DNA of 64,000 nt from Mesostigma viride (lineage: Eukaryota > Streptophyta > Mesostigmatophyceae > Mesostigmatales > Mesostigmataceae). The stretch is from positions 3,336,678 through 3,400,677 of the forward strand of contig RPFO01000022.1 in NCBI GenBank assembly GCA_009746045.1. Direction: 5' to 3'. The number at the start of each line of letters is the position of its first letter. The first letter of the stretch is position 1. The position numbers and the translations under genes were made by a program. The notes beneath the pieces are model-generated. The model saw only the letters and a list, made by a program, of their open reading frames with translations, did no database searches and was not told the DNA's origin. This document shows positions 1-9,871 of this stretch, piece by piece.

Positions 1-1
1 C

Positions 2-933
2 GATTTGGTCACTGCCAACACCCGCTTTCCACATAGTCCAGATGCTTTGGTCACACACACCTCGCCAACTGGCACTGAACGCTGCATTGACTATGTTGTA
101 ATGCGCAAGCATCATCAAGGATCTGTACTAGCTGCTCGCTCGCATGTGATCCCCTTGGTGCGCTCCGATCATCGCATCGTCACCGCCCGCATCCGCCTGC
201 GATTCCCCTCGCCCTTTCGTAAGCACGTGGCACCACCTGATTTGCGCACACTTCAGTTGCTCGAGAAATCTGACGACGCTCTGGAGGACTTCCCTGAAAA
301 ACGCGCCCACAAGCGCGCCGCAGAGGCGTTCGTCGACGCGCTGGACATCCCGGCCAGCCACGCCCAGCTGTTCGCTGCCGGCCCGGCATCGGCCCTTCGG
401 CACCTCGCTGACAAGCTGCCCGCGGCCGGGGCCCTACTGCCCCCCCGCCGCCCGCCCCGCTTCACCAGCCTGCACCGGCTCCCCGCCGTCATCCAGGCCC
501 GGCAAGCCCTGCGCGACAACAGCGACCCCGCCCGCTACGCCCGCCTCAAAGCCGATTACCACTCGGCCATCCGGCAGGCGACCAAGGAGCAGGAGGACCT
601 TCATGTCCGCGAGTACTTCGCCCACCTCAAGGACCAGCACGGCAAGTACGCCTGGACCCGCCTGCGTCACGCCCAACGGCCCGCCGGCGGCGCGCAGCCG
701 GCGCCGCGGACGCTCTCTGGCTCACCGCAGCAGCAGCTCGACCAGTGGTATTCCTCCCAGTCCCGGCTGCTCGGCGCCCCCCCGCCGCCTCCGCCGCTTG
801 GCCCTCTGGCGGCCGCACGCCTGGCAGTAGCACCGGCGGACGTCCCTGCGCCGCCCACGCCGCCTGCCGCTGAGCAGGACTACACGTACCCAGCCCTGAC
901 GGAACCCCTGGCCGACCCCAACGAGCTCCCGCC
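2..933 (+). mobile_element. LINE (non-LTR retrotransposon) endonuclease end, fragment
   Basis: An open frame enters from the left edge. Its first ~75 residues look like the C-terminal end of an apurinic-type (EEP family) endonuclease: an IDYVV strand is followed by SDHRIV, the SDH box that closes the active site in L1- and RTE-type elements, where the enzyme nicks target DNA to prime reverse transcription. About 230 residues follow that are rich in Pro, Ala and Arg with a helical middle part, as expected of the linker before the reverse transcriptase, which is not reached. The frame stops at the exact edge of an LTR (934), so an LTR element landed in this LINE. The sequence is far more GC-rich than its neighbours. 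The subfamily cannot be told from this piece. Confidence 0.78.
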
Positions 934-1478
934 TGTTACGTCCTAAACTTCTACCACCACCTCTACCTCTACTCGGCCTAACGCTACCTAAACTAGTCAG
1001 GCCACCTCTAGCGAAAGACGAACAAGACGATCCAGATCTCAATGCATTTACGTATGTATTACTATAATACGCCATAAGTCATTTACACAAACCCGTTTAC
1101 TCCAGGAATAGAGGAAGGAAACACAACTACACTGCCGTGACCCAAGCTAATATGTGTTAATTCATTTAACACACGCCGAGTGCCAACACGAGGGGTAGAA
1201 CGTGCATAAATGATCACCAACGGTCCAGCATGCTCGGGCCGACCTGGCCCTCGCCTACAAATGTACAGATGCACGCTGGTCCACTACATTCTGCCCGAAG
1301 GATAAGGACCACTAACTAATAAAGTACGCGGCGCGACGCCCAAAAGCATCCAATGCACCACAGTACTGTTACGAGGACAACAGTGTCCCAGTACAAACTA
1401 CACGTAAACCTAGGAACGACCGAGGCAAAGGACCTAATTTACGTCCGTAACTACAACGAATTGTTACGCGACGTAACA
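934..1478 (-). repeat. Gypsy-3a 3' LTR
   Basis: 545 bp, beginning TGTTACG and ending CGTAACA when read on the minus strand, a classical TG...CA pair with a 7-bp inverted terminal match. It is the inverted counterpart of 3848-4411. Both contain a short open frame coding an Arg/Gly-rich peptide that starts MAYYSNTYVNAL; this is probably untranslated LTR sequence and not a gene. Confidence 0.8.
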
Positions 1479-1490
1479 CCTCCCCCCCCC
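1479..1490 (-). other. Polypurine tract of Gypsy-3a
   Basis: On the minus strand a run of G ending in AGG lies directly before the first base of the LTR, the normal place for the plus-strand primer of reverse transcription. Gypsy-1 and Gypsy-2 have G-rich tracts at the same place. Confidence 0.6.
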
Positions 1491-1837
1491 ACAAAGGTAG
1501 GGAGCCCTCTCCCTACGCACAGGGAGGAAACCAAGGGGTAGGAAGAACCTAATGCACCCAGCACACACCAACACAATCGACAGGCCATCCAAGATACAAA
1601 GCACCAACAAGTTAACTCGGTTCCACCCCGAGTGGTGTAGGGTTAACCAGCACCAAGCCTGGTGGGAGGATCCCCTAACTGCCTGGCACAGAGGCCTTGC
1701 CGGGAGGGATGGCACTGGGCAGGACACACAGAGTAAACAAATCAGCACCAAGGACCAAGAACGACCAATCAACTGGCCAGAATATGAGGGCGACTCTATA
1801 TACCAGAGGGACAACACCCTCAGGTCGGGCCCTCTAT

Positions 1838-3847
1838 CTAGTTGCCATCAGTCTGGTAAGTGCCACGCGAGGCCAGCAGAACATCCAGGTACGCATGGTA
1901 GTGGGCCACGTCGTCGGCATTATCATGCCTATCTACAGTGAGGAAAACATCGGCCCACACGCCATCAGGGAAAAGGCCCAGAAAGGCCCAGTAATACCTA
2001 TGCTGCGTAAGGACCACCTGGCCACGGGCCCAGTCCAGGAAGCCACAGGCAAAGAGGCGTAGGAAAGGCTCTACCGCGCGATCAAACAGAGAGCCCGCAG
2101 GAGTAGGCGATGGTACCGGATCCGATGACGCAAGCCCGTCGGGAAGAACAGATCTAGCAGAGGCTCCACATTAGCCGGCTGACAACCTGATGTGCCGAAC
2201 CTCACGTGAGCGCCACCGACGAGCGCATTGTCGCGACCCGAACGTCTCTAGATAGTCGCTAGCCCGAGGGGGAGGATGGCCACGGGAGTCCAGGCCCTGG
2301 CCCGGGAGGGGCGCTGGACGGCGGGCATCCCACTCCAGGAGGGGCTGCAGGAGAACCGCGCCATACGTAGCACCAGGCACCGCAGGATACTCGACCGTAA
2401 GGGCATCTGAGGCCATAATGCCCAGAGGCGGAGGGTAAGCCCACTGGTAACCACCGTAGGTGTCCAAGTCGTTGTGACGCCTCACCCAACGATACAGGAC
2501 TCGCCGAACCAGGATCTCACCCTGGAACACAGGATCTGCTAAAACAACCATGTCACACGGAGGCCGATCAGTATCAATGGGTAGGTTACGGTCACGCGGC
2601 GCCCGACACACCTGGGAGAACCCATAGAACATGGGCGAAATAGCCAGCTCGGCGGCGACGCGCGGCAGGTCACACTGTCGGCAGGCGATCGCAGACATAC
2701 CGTACCCAGGAACTGGCGAATCTCGCGACTCCGGCGTAGCATGCACCACAGAGGGGGCCCGATCCCGGTCGCCCTGGGACAGCTCCCTTAAGTAGTCGGA
2801 AGCGCGGAGGGCGCGATGATCAATGCCGCTGGCCCTAACAACCGCAGCCAAAGAGCGCGGAGCTGAAGGGGCCGGAACCGAAACAGGGGTAGGATCCGGC
2901 ACAGGCGCAGAAGGCGACGGCGCCACGGGAGGCCGCGACGGACCCGCTGCCGAAGGAGACCGCGACGGACCCGCCACCGCAGCTGGCGCCCCGGCCTCCG
3001 GTGGAGGCGCACCCTCAGGCCACATGTTGAAAATGGGGCCCGTGGGGACAGGCACCTTGCCATAAAACTGGCTACCATCCAGGCTCCAGTCTGGCACTGG
3101 AACCCGCTGCGGGGGACCACCCTCCCAGAGCCTGGGAAGCCCACTCGTGTCGCCAAAGAAGCCCCGCGATGGCTGCGACGGAGCTTGTGGAGGCTCGGAA
3201 GCAGCGACGGCGGGCGCGACCGCAGGGGCAGAAGACTCGCGCGAAGGCGCAGGTACGGCGGTCACAGGCGCAGAGGCAGCAGGAGGCGTAGGAGCCGCAA
3301 CAGCCGACGAAACCACAGCGACCGCGGGCTTGCACTGGGGCGAGGCGAAGCCGTAGTCGCCGAGGCAACAGGAGGGGTAGGTGGCACAGCAGCAACAGAC
3401 GCCACACCTGGCGCGACTGAAGCATGCAGGCGACTGGGACGCCATGAAGGCCCCGAACGCCGAGGCCAGGGACTGGATCTGGGCCTGCATTGCAGACACA
3501 GTAGCCGCAAGGTGGTCAGGCTCGCGATCCACGCCCGGAGGGGTAGGCGTCGGCTCCACCGACACGCGCTGGGTCGACCGTGGTGAAGACGGGACAGGGG
3601 ATGGCGCCGACACGGAGGAGGAGGACGCTGCGACTGAGGCCGAATACTCCGGCGTGTACTGCGACTCTACCGGTGCATCCACAGGGGAAGGATCGCCATG
3701 TGCTAACATCCCCGCCGACTGATCTGCAATCTCCAAAAATTCAACCGCCCGCAGGAGGTCGCAGGGGTGCTCATCTGTCTCGGCTTCGCCCTCGGCCGGA
3801 AGCCAAGGGAAAACCTCCCGGAGGCAGGAGCGGCCCACAGGGGTAGA
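1838..3847 (-). pseudogene. Gypsy-3a post-pol protein region (fossil)
   Basis: A long minus-strand frame covers 2171-3847; the reported frame runs on into the neighbouring LTR to 3973 only by chance. The protein is rich in Pro, Ala and Ser, has a short coiled coil (near AMQAQIQSLASAF) and a Cys-rich patch, then a more ordered C-terminal part. The stretch at about 1838-2150 carries the motif WARGQVVLTQHRYYWAF. The same spacing of W, G, T, aromatic and A-F occurs in the post-pol frames of Gypsy-1 (about 10081-10140) and Gypsy-2 (about 40295-40350). It lies between pol and the 3' LTR, where some LTR elements carry an envelope gene, but no signal peptide or transmembrane segment was seen. The function is unknown. 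Fossil copy, broken. Confidence 0.5.
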
Positions 3848-4411
3848 TGTTACGTCGCGTAACAATTCGTTGTAGTTACGGACGTAAATTAGGTCCTTTG
3901 CCTCGGTTGTTCCTAGGTTTACGTGTAGTTCCAACTGGGACACTATTGTCCTCGTAACAGTACTGTGGCACATTGGGTGCTTTTGGGCGCCGCGCCGCGT
4001 ACTTTATTAGTGGTCCTTATCCTTTGGTAGAATGTAGTGGACCGGCGTGCATCCGTGCATCTGCCTGTGTTTCTGTAGGCGAGGGCCAGGTCGGCCCGAG
4101 CATGTTGGACCGTTGGTGACCATTTATGCACGTTCCACTCCTTGTGTGGGCACTCGGCGTGTGTTAAATGAATTAACACATATAGGCTTGGGTCACGGCA
4201 GTGTAGTGTGTTTCCTTCCTCTATTCCTGGAATAAACGGTTTCGGGTAAATGGTTGTATGGCGTATTACAGCAACACATACGTGAATGCATTGAGATCAG
4301 CTCCGTCTCGTTCGTCTTTCGCTAGGGGTTTGAGTAGAGGAGGCCTGACCAATTTAGGTAGTATCAGGCCCGGTAGAGGTAGAGGTGGAGGTAGAAGTTT
4401 AGGACGTAACA
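3848..4411 (+). repeat. Gypsy-3b 5' LTR
   Basis: 564 bp from TGTTACG to CGTAACA. An AATAAA signal lies at 4231-4236. Inverted relative to 934-1478. The precise end is supported by the primer-binding site that starts two bases later. Confidence 0.8.
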
Positions 4412-4412
4412 A

Positions 4413-4427
4413 TGGTTCCGGAGGAAC
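4413..4427 (+). other. Primer-binding site of Gypsy-3b
   Basis: TGGTTCCGGAGGAAC begins two bases after the LTR end. TGG is the complement of a tRNA CCA tail. Gypsy-1 (TGGTATCGGAGG) and Gypsy-2 (TGGACTCGGAGG) share the form TGG-nnn-CGGAGG, which supports related tRNA primers. Confidence 0.6.
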
Positions 4428-4951
4428 TTTCGTAGGTAGAGAACGAGACGACGGTCCTTTGTCACATACGCCTTTGCAAGAATCCTTCTGCGTCCAGGGA
4501 TACGAAGACGACACTCTCTTGACAGGTAATGGGCGGGTCGCCGTCAAGCTGGGAGAGTAGTGCTGCCCGGTTCGGGACACGATCTGCCTAGATGCTAGAC
4601 CTGCTCGTAGCGGATAAACCCTTTCGTAGATAGCTCCTTCGTTTTGTTTTCCTGCGCAAGTTCTCTTCCTGTCGTAGATAGAGAATTGGTTGGTTTGACC
4701 ACAGTGAGACGAGTAGCGTTGGGTAGACTACTACACCTTTCTCCTTCGTGCTGCTGTTTTATTAGACGGCCGCACCCGCAGAGATACGGGTCGCTGCTTT
4801 TAGGACGAACGCTGGACTATTCGGTCGCTGATTTTAGGACGAGCGCTGGACTATTCCGCCCTCATGCTGCTTTCGGTGCTCCAGATCGCCCAGATAAGTC
4901 GCCTACCCCTTCTTCTAGCGTGACGTCACAAGACCCACCAGGTGCGTTACC

Positions 4952-5344
4952 ATGAGTCAGCGTCGTGTTTTTACTGCTCCTTCCCATTCGTCCAGTGACA
5001 ATAGCTTAGCCAAATATTACGTAGTTATTACCCCTCAATGGTCAGCCATTTTCCTTTCTTGGTCAGATGCTAGGAAGATAGTGCAAAACCGTACTTATAA
5101 CGTAGTTAGGTATAAGAAATTTGTTACCTTCGACGAAGCTCAACAATTCCTGATAGACCATAGTGAATCAGATTTAGGCCTTCATGTACGCTCTACTCCT
5201 CATGGTCGTCCTCCCGTAGAAGCTCTAGTTTTTGCTACTCCTCCTTCTTCTCCCCCTAAACGGGCTGCATCGTCATCTACCTCAGATACTCCTCTCACCT
5301 TAGAGTTTGGTTCCCTATCCATTACTGTTGTTAAAAAGGATTGA
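4952..5344 (+). CDS. Gypsy-3b leader ORF, RNase H1-type hybrid-binding domain protein
   Basis: 130 residues from an ATG. Residues ~20-55 follow the pattern of the hybrid-binding domain found at the N-terminus of eukaryotic RNase H1 and in the caulimovirus P6 transactivator (Pfam Cauli_VI): KYYVVI, then IFLSWSDARKIV, then VRYKKFVTFDEAQQFL. That domain grips RNA/DNA hybrids or double-stranded RNA. The C-terminal half is Pro/Ser-rich and disordered. There is no RNase H catalytic domain. It sits between the primer-binding site and gag, as does its counterpart in Gypsy-1 (51803-52231). A role as a hybrid- or RNA-binding accessory protein of the element is inference. Confidence 0.65.
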   Translation: MSQRRVFTAPSHSSSDNSLAKYYVVITPQWSAIFLSWSDARKIVQNRTYNVVRYKKFVTFDEAQQFLIDHSESDLGLHVRSTPHGRPPVEALVFATPPSSPPKRAASSSTSDTPLTLEFGSLSITVVKKD

Positions 5345-5435
5345 TTTTAATTGTGTCCTTGCTTCAGACATTCAAGGTTTTTCCTTTTTCCCTTGTTGCT
5401 TTCAATTAGATTCCTATTCCTTTACTTAATTAAAG

Positions 5436-6266
5436 ATGGATCCAGTGGGTGGAGATATGTCGCCTATACCTACCAATACTACTAATAATAATAATAATAA
5501 TACTAATAACAATACTCGTGGTAACCGACGGGACTCCTTGGAAACGGTGCACCATCTCACTCCTCAAGGTAATCTGCGTACCTCACCTCCTTCTCCTGTT
5601 ACTGGTGGTCGCCGTCGTCCCTCAATTACCCCACCTACCTATGAACAACGTCAACGTATGCAAGTCAGATTTAGTGATGACCCTTCCCTTACCCTGAACC
5701 AGGCCCCTGCTCCTCCTGCAACCTTGGCTCAACCCTCCAGCAGGTCCTCACTAACTAACAATGCTTCTAGGCCTCCTTCCCACCCTGTGCCTTCCATGCC
5801 TGCTTTTAACACGGGTCGTACCTCTGCCCCTGTCGGCCCTTCTGGGCGCCCTAGTGCAGTTCCCTTTTACCCACCTGCTTCCTGGTCCTACCCTGATACG
5901 GCCTATGAGGCTGCCCAGGTCGATCCCTACCCGTGTGGCTGATTTAGAAGTTAATAGTGATTTCGGCACCATGCCTCTAGATGACAGAAATTATGATCAT
6001 TTTGCCTACTCCTCTCTTCGTGAGCAATATACTGTTCCCTTCTCCTATGGGCACCAGCCTGAAACGGTGGCCCCTTCCAGACCTCTACCCAAAACTTTCC
6101 CTCTTCCTTCTTTCTATCCCGCTTATGTAGCAGTGGAAGATAGTGGCCCTATGGGAAAAACTGACTCTTCTAATCCCCCTAAGCCCCCTGCTCTTCCCCT
6201 CTTTGCTAACCTTCCCAAGCTGGATGTCAAGTCTACCCCTCAGCAGTTTTTCACTTTAGTAGAGGG
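5436..6266 (+). pseudogene. Gypsy-3b gag-like region (fossil)
   Basis: It begins MDPVGGDMSP, followed by an Asn/Thr run and a Pro/Ser-rich disordered N-terminal part. Near 6200-6266 it reaches a stretch (LPKLDVKS) resembling the start of a Ty3/Gypsy capsid domain, before the tandem array at 6268. Gypsy-1 gag begins in the same low-complexity way. Broken copy. Confidence 0.5.
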
Positions 6267-6267
6267 G

Positions 6268-6525
6268 GGGGGCACTAACGTTAGCAGAGGGGCACGAGCA
6301 CTAACGTTAGTAAAGGGGCGCGGGCACTAACGTTAGCAGAGGGTCTAGGGAATAACGTTAGTGAAGGGGGATGGGCATTAACGATAGCAGGGGGGGGAGG
6401 GCACTTACGTTAGCAGAGGGGTGTGGGAACTAATGTTAGCAAAGGAGGGGGGGGCACTAACGTTAGCAGAGGGGGCTGGGCACTAACGTTAGCAGAGGGG
6501 GTGTGGGAATTAACGTTAGGGCCAC
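6268..6525. repeat. Tandem array 1, ~25-bp unit
   Basis: About ten imperfect copies of a unit built around ACTAACGTTAGCAGAGG, separated by G runs of changing length. The core TAACGTTA is a self-complementary octamer. The array cuts off the gag region of Gypsy-3b. Confidence 0.8.
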
Positions 6526-6532
6526 GCACTGC

Positions 6533-6990
6533 CGGCAGTTACCACTCCCTGTGATGATTGCATGGATGGCTTGTGGGTTCTTGCATGGGGTAGCCGTACT
6601 GCCGGCGGTTACCACTCCTTGTGATGACTGCATGTCCCCTTGACGCAAGGACGGCTTGTGGGGTCTTGCATGGCGTGGCACTGCCGGCAGTCACCACTCC
6701 TTGTGATGACTGCATGTCCCCGGCTTGTGTGTTCTTGCATGGGGTGGCACTGCCGGCAGTTACCACTCCTTGTGATGACTGCATGTCCCCTTTATATGCA
6801 AGGACGGCTTGTGGGGTCTTGCATGGCGTGGCACTGCCGGCAGTCACCACTCCTTGTGATGACTGCATGTCCCCGGCTTGTGTGTTCTTGCATGGGGTGG
6901 CACTGCTGGCAGTTACCACTCCTTGTGATGACTGCATGTCCACTTTATGCAAGGACGGCTTGTGGGGTCTTGCATGGGGTGACACTGCCG
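6533..6990. repeat. Tandem array 2, ~70-85-bp unit
   Basis: Six units, each containing CACTGCCGGCAG, then CCACTCCTTGTGATGA, then GCATGTCC and a TTGCATGGGGT end. Units alternate between a shorter and a longer form, giving a higher-order period near 160 bp. Both strands are open in several frames only because the repeat length is near a multiple of three. Confidence 0.8.
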
Positions 6991-6996
6991 GCAGAG

Positions 6997-7163
6997 GATA
7001 CTTGTTCCTGGTTGTGGGATACACGTTCCTAGTTGTGGGATAGTCGTTCCTGGTTGTGGGATACTTGTTCCTGGTGGTGGGAAACACGTTCCTGCTTGTG
7101 GGATACTCGTTCCTGCATGGTTGTGGGATGCACGTTCCTGGTTGTGGGATACTTGTTCCTTCA
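6997..7163. repeat. Tandem array 3, 21-bp unit
   Basis: Eight units of the form GATAC(T/A)(T/C)GTTCCTGGTTGTGG, directly following array 2 and unrelated to it in sequence. Confidence 0.8.
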
Positions 7164-7370
7164 CATGTTCGCCGTTATTCCTCCATGCAGATCTTCCTAC
7201 ACGCACATCAAGATAGCTATTAAATATTTCCTTGTACATCCAATGATGCTACGTCTTGGCTATGCTCACATTACTTGCCCACGCTCCTTGTTATGATAAG
7301 CTCACATGGGTCTCATTGCACCCACAGATCTTGCAGGATCGTTTAGCGTGTCCGATTGCAGCTGTGGCAT

Positions 7371-7557
7371 TAATTAATTAATTAATTAGACTCGTGCTCC
7401 CGTTTGGGAGTCACGCAGCTGTGGCATGCCTCTAGCATGAAGGAGAAAGGGGGTCTCTGACCTTCCTTCCTGTTGTGCAAACAAAGGGATGAAAGGCAGT
7501 TCGGGCTCCGTGACTCCCCAACGGGAGCACGAGTCTAATTAATTAATTAATTAATTA
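7371..7557. mobile_element. Foldback (MITE-like) element with AATT-rich ends
   Basis: Arms at 7371-7415 and 7509-7557 are inverted copies: a (TTAA/AATT)n stretch joined to GACTCGTGCTCCCG and GGGAGTCACG. A ~93-bp loop lies between them. There is no coding capacity. The size and shape match a miniature inverted-repeat element. The AATTAATT ends may be part of the arms or of the target. Confidence 0.6.
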
Positions 7558-8868
7558 CCTACCTACCTGACCTACCTATCAAGTTCTAACTAGCTCACTA
7601 GCTAAGTAACTGACTAACTATTTTAACTAAGTAAGTACTAACTAACTACTAACTAAACAACCCCCGTTGCTCTGCCGAACTAAGTAGATGCCCTTCGATT
7701 AAAACGCACAAATCGTGAATGTCAATGCAAGCTACCGTGCCGACGCACAATTGATTCTTGCCCCCCTACGCGTCTAAATCTTGTATTGTTGTCAGTAAGC
7801 GCTCAACGTGCATGGGGCTAGCTGCCCAAATATGAGATTCCACGGACAACACCGAAAATGAGAAACCACAGTAGCTACCAGCAAGTTACGAACACAGGAC
7901 CTCCCTAAATCTAGTATCAAGTAACGTTATTTCCCCGTTTCGACAAACTTGGTCCATTCACATTAATTTATAGCGGTGAATTAATTGTCACACCTTGCTC
8001 AGGCAAAGTGCGCCAAGTCCTAAAGCATGTCTCCCCATGTCATTCACTTAAATAATAAGGAAGGGAAATGTAAAGCCATGCATGATTCGTGAAGCCGTAT
8101 GAAAGGGCATAACCACCCAAATAATCAAGTTGGTACGTATAGTGTCAACCATGCGTGTCAGCCGTGCGTCGGTGTCTTCCGAAAACTATACAGCATATCA
8201 AGGAAACAACCATATAGTCATGCTTGATCAACCACCGCAAATTGAAACGCAAATTGAAAAATAATGTATCACAGGCTCAACCGGAACTCCCGATCAACAC
8301 GTCAGTACCACCCTCTGTAGGCAAGTACATATCGAACGGACGTAACGCCACTGAGAGACGGCGTAACTAACAAAGATAACCCGCCCCCCCCACCCCCAAC
8401 AGGTACTAAGGGAGCCCCTTGCAGCAGTAGAGAGGACCACGATAAAAACAAAGTAAGATAGCGGGTAATCATGAAGTAGACCTACGCATCCCATGACTAT
8501 GCCACCACCAATTAGCTTCCCATTACGCAGTGAGAGTTACGTCATCTGGTGGGATTCGACCGACTAGCCAATCGGTGCAGGGGCTTACCACCTCCATCAA
8601 TTGAGCCACCTCCCCCCAATGGTGGTTCCCCTGACTGCCTGCAGGAGGGCTTGCCGGGGCGGACGGCATCCAAGGCAGGACTCCCACCACGAACAATTAC
8701 ACTCCCACTTGGTAGTGAGTAGGCCAACTAATGATAACACACACAAAGGATGCACACTACATACCGGAGCACCCTCACAGGCGTGCGCAGGGCGGGTCTA
8801 CAACCCTCTACCCTACACTCCATCGCTGTGCAAGTTGCCACGTTTTTCTCAATAAAAGCTCCATAGAG
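7558..8868. other. Stretch without recognisable genes
   Basis: AT-richer, unique-looking DNA with only short random frames. The last ~280 bp contain a CAATAAA signal (about 8849) close to the Gypsy-1 insertion point. Before that insertion this sequence was continuous with 53627 onward, so it may belong to the downstream end of the minus-strand gene at 53743-55488. Confidence 0.5.
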
Positions 8869-8873
8869 GCCCT

Positions 8874-9540
8874 TGTTACATCCCGATCCGGATGGTGCGA
8901 AAGATCTAATCTAGTATAAGGTGCAGTTTAATAAGCCGGCATAGCCGCGCATCCGCGTACCGCGATAGCAAGCAAAGATCGCAGTAAATTGACTAACTGA
9001 GCAGCGGTTTATCCTCAGCTAGGCCTTATAGCATGATTAATTAATCTAGCTATATAACACGGCATGTCATGAGGCAAATGACATCCGGATTAGTGCCCCT
9101 TGGTCTGAGAGAGTCGTCAACACTCGTTTCATTAATAATCAAACCAAAGAGAGAGAGTCCATCGTCCTCAGACCAATTTCACCTAGCTGCGCTACCAAGC
9201 TGGCAAGTTGGTGTGCAGGCGCGCCGACATGCGCGCCGATCTTCCAGATACTGCCGTCAAGCCCCAATAGGTTCTGTATGACGTCTAGGGCCGGCCCGGC
9301 CCCTAGAAGATCTCGTACTTCTGGCTAGGCCCAAAATAACTGGTCCGAAACACACAAAGTACCAAATAAACACACAAAGTCCCAAACTTAGGACAAATTC
9401 CCAAATAAGTCCCGAATCGAGTCCTATAGTCCGGCGGACTATGAAAGCGAGCTATCAAAAGTCCCAAACGAATAACAAATGACTTTCGACTTATTTATTG
9501 AAGGCATTGTTACGCCCATACAAAGGTCTGGGCCGTAACA
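8874..9540 (-). repeat. Gypsy-1 3' LTR
   Basis: TGTTAC...GTAACA ends, 667 bp, with the same length and nearly the same sequence as 52955-53621. It contains a GC palindrome around GGGCCGGCCC near 9290. Confidence 0.88.
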
Positions 9541-9554
9541 CTCCTCCCTTCCCC
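9541..9554 (-). other. Polypurine tract of Gypsy-1
   Basis: Minus-strand GGGGAAGGGAGGAG immediately precedes the 3' LTR. Together with the PBS at the other end this fixes the element's orientation. Confidence 0.75.
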
Positions 9555-9871
9555 AGGGGACGATAGCTATATCGTCCAGGCTTGGGGCGCACGCAACAAG
9601 ACAATTAACACAAACAAACAAACAAGAAAAAAAAAGAAGCACTTGCAAGCAAAAGAAGCAACACACAAAAGCGACATTTGCCCAGGCTGGGCAGTCAGCT
9701 ATAGAGAGCAATAGTACAAAATCGGCCATGGGTATACTATGTCCCAACCCCTGTTCGCCAGCGGGTTAGTAAAGCCAATTCTCCTCGGCGTTGCCACACA
9801 AGGACAATTCCTTGATAGCCGATGGGATGCTGTCGTCATCCCGTTGCAATCCATCCATGAGGCCGCGACCC

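Larger units (their letters stand above)
934..3847 (-). mobile_element. Gypsy-3a: 3' part of a minus-strand LTR retrotransposon (fossil, broken)
   Basis: Read on the minus strand this is internal sequence with a post-pol reading frame, then a pyrimidine/purine tract, then a complete LTR (934-1478). The 3' LTR edge abuts the LINE frame. The flanks of the LTR, CCGCC and CCTCC, are similar but not an exact duplication. At 3847/3848 the interior is joined to the first base of a second LTR of the same family in the opposite orientation (Gypsy-3b), so 3b appears to have inserted into 3a. Family assignment rests on the post-pol protein shared with Gypsy-1 and Gypsy-2. The copy is broken; its two visible LTRs differ in length and at many sites, so it is older than the other copies here. 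Confidence 0.7.
3848..6266 (+). mobile_element. Gypsy-3b: 5' part of a plus-strand LTR retrotransposon (fossil, broken)
   Basis: Parts in order: 5' LTR, primer-binding site, ~540-nt leader, a small ORF with a hybrid-binding domain, then a gag-like region. It ends where a tandem array begins at about 6268. Gypsy-1 has the same layout (LTR, PBS, hybrid-binding ORF, gag), so both belong to one lineage. Gypsy-3b is inserted head-to-head in Gypsy-3a. The right end is not visible, so its target duplication cannot be read. Confidence 0.7.

Noticed and set aside
2171-3973. A single 600-residue gene starting MCHSTVTRTI
   Set aside because: The first ~42 codons lie in the neighbouring LTR, and the same peptide occurs in the other LTR; only sequence up to 3847 belongs to the element interior.
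934-4411. A 3.5-kb DNA transposon with ~550-bp terminal inverted repeats
   Set aside because: Each arm has TG...CA LTR ends, one is followed by a primer-binding site and the other is preceded by a polypurine tract, so they are LTRs of two oppositely oriented elements.
4258-4560. Arg/Gly-rich RNA-binding protein starting MAYYSNTY
   Set aside because: It lies in the LTR end and leader; the mirrored LTR has only a partial, diverged version. More likely non-coding.
6539-7087. Repeat proteins on both strands over the tandem arrays
   Set aside because: Open frames in several phases on both strands are a by-product of array units near multiples of three bases.
6268-7163. CRISPR-like array
   Set aside because: Units are contiguous without unique spacers, and the context is eukaryotic.
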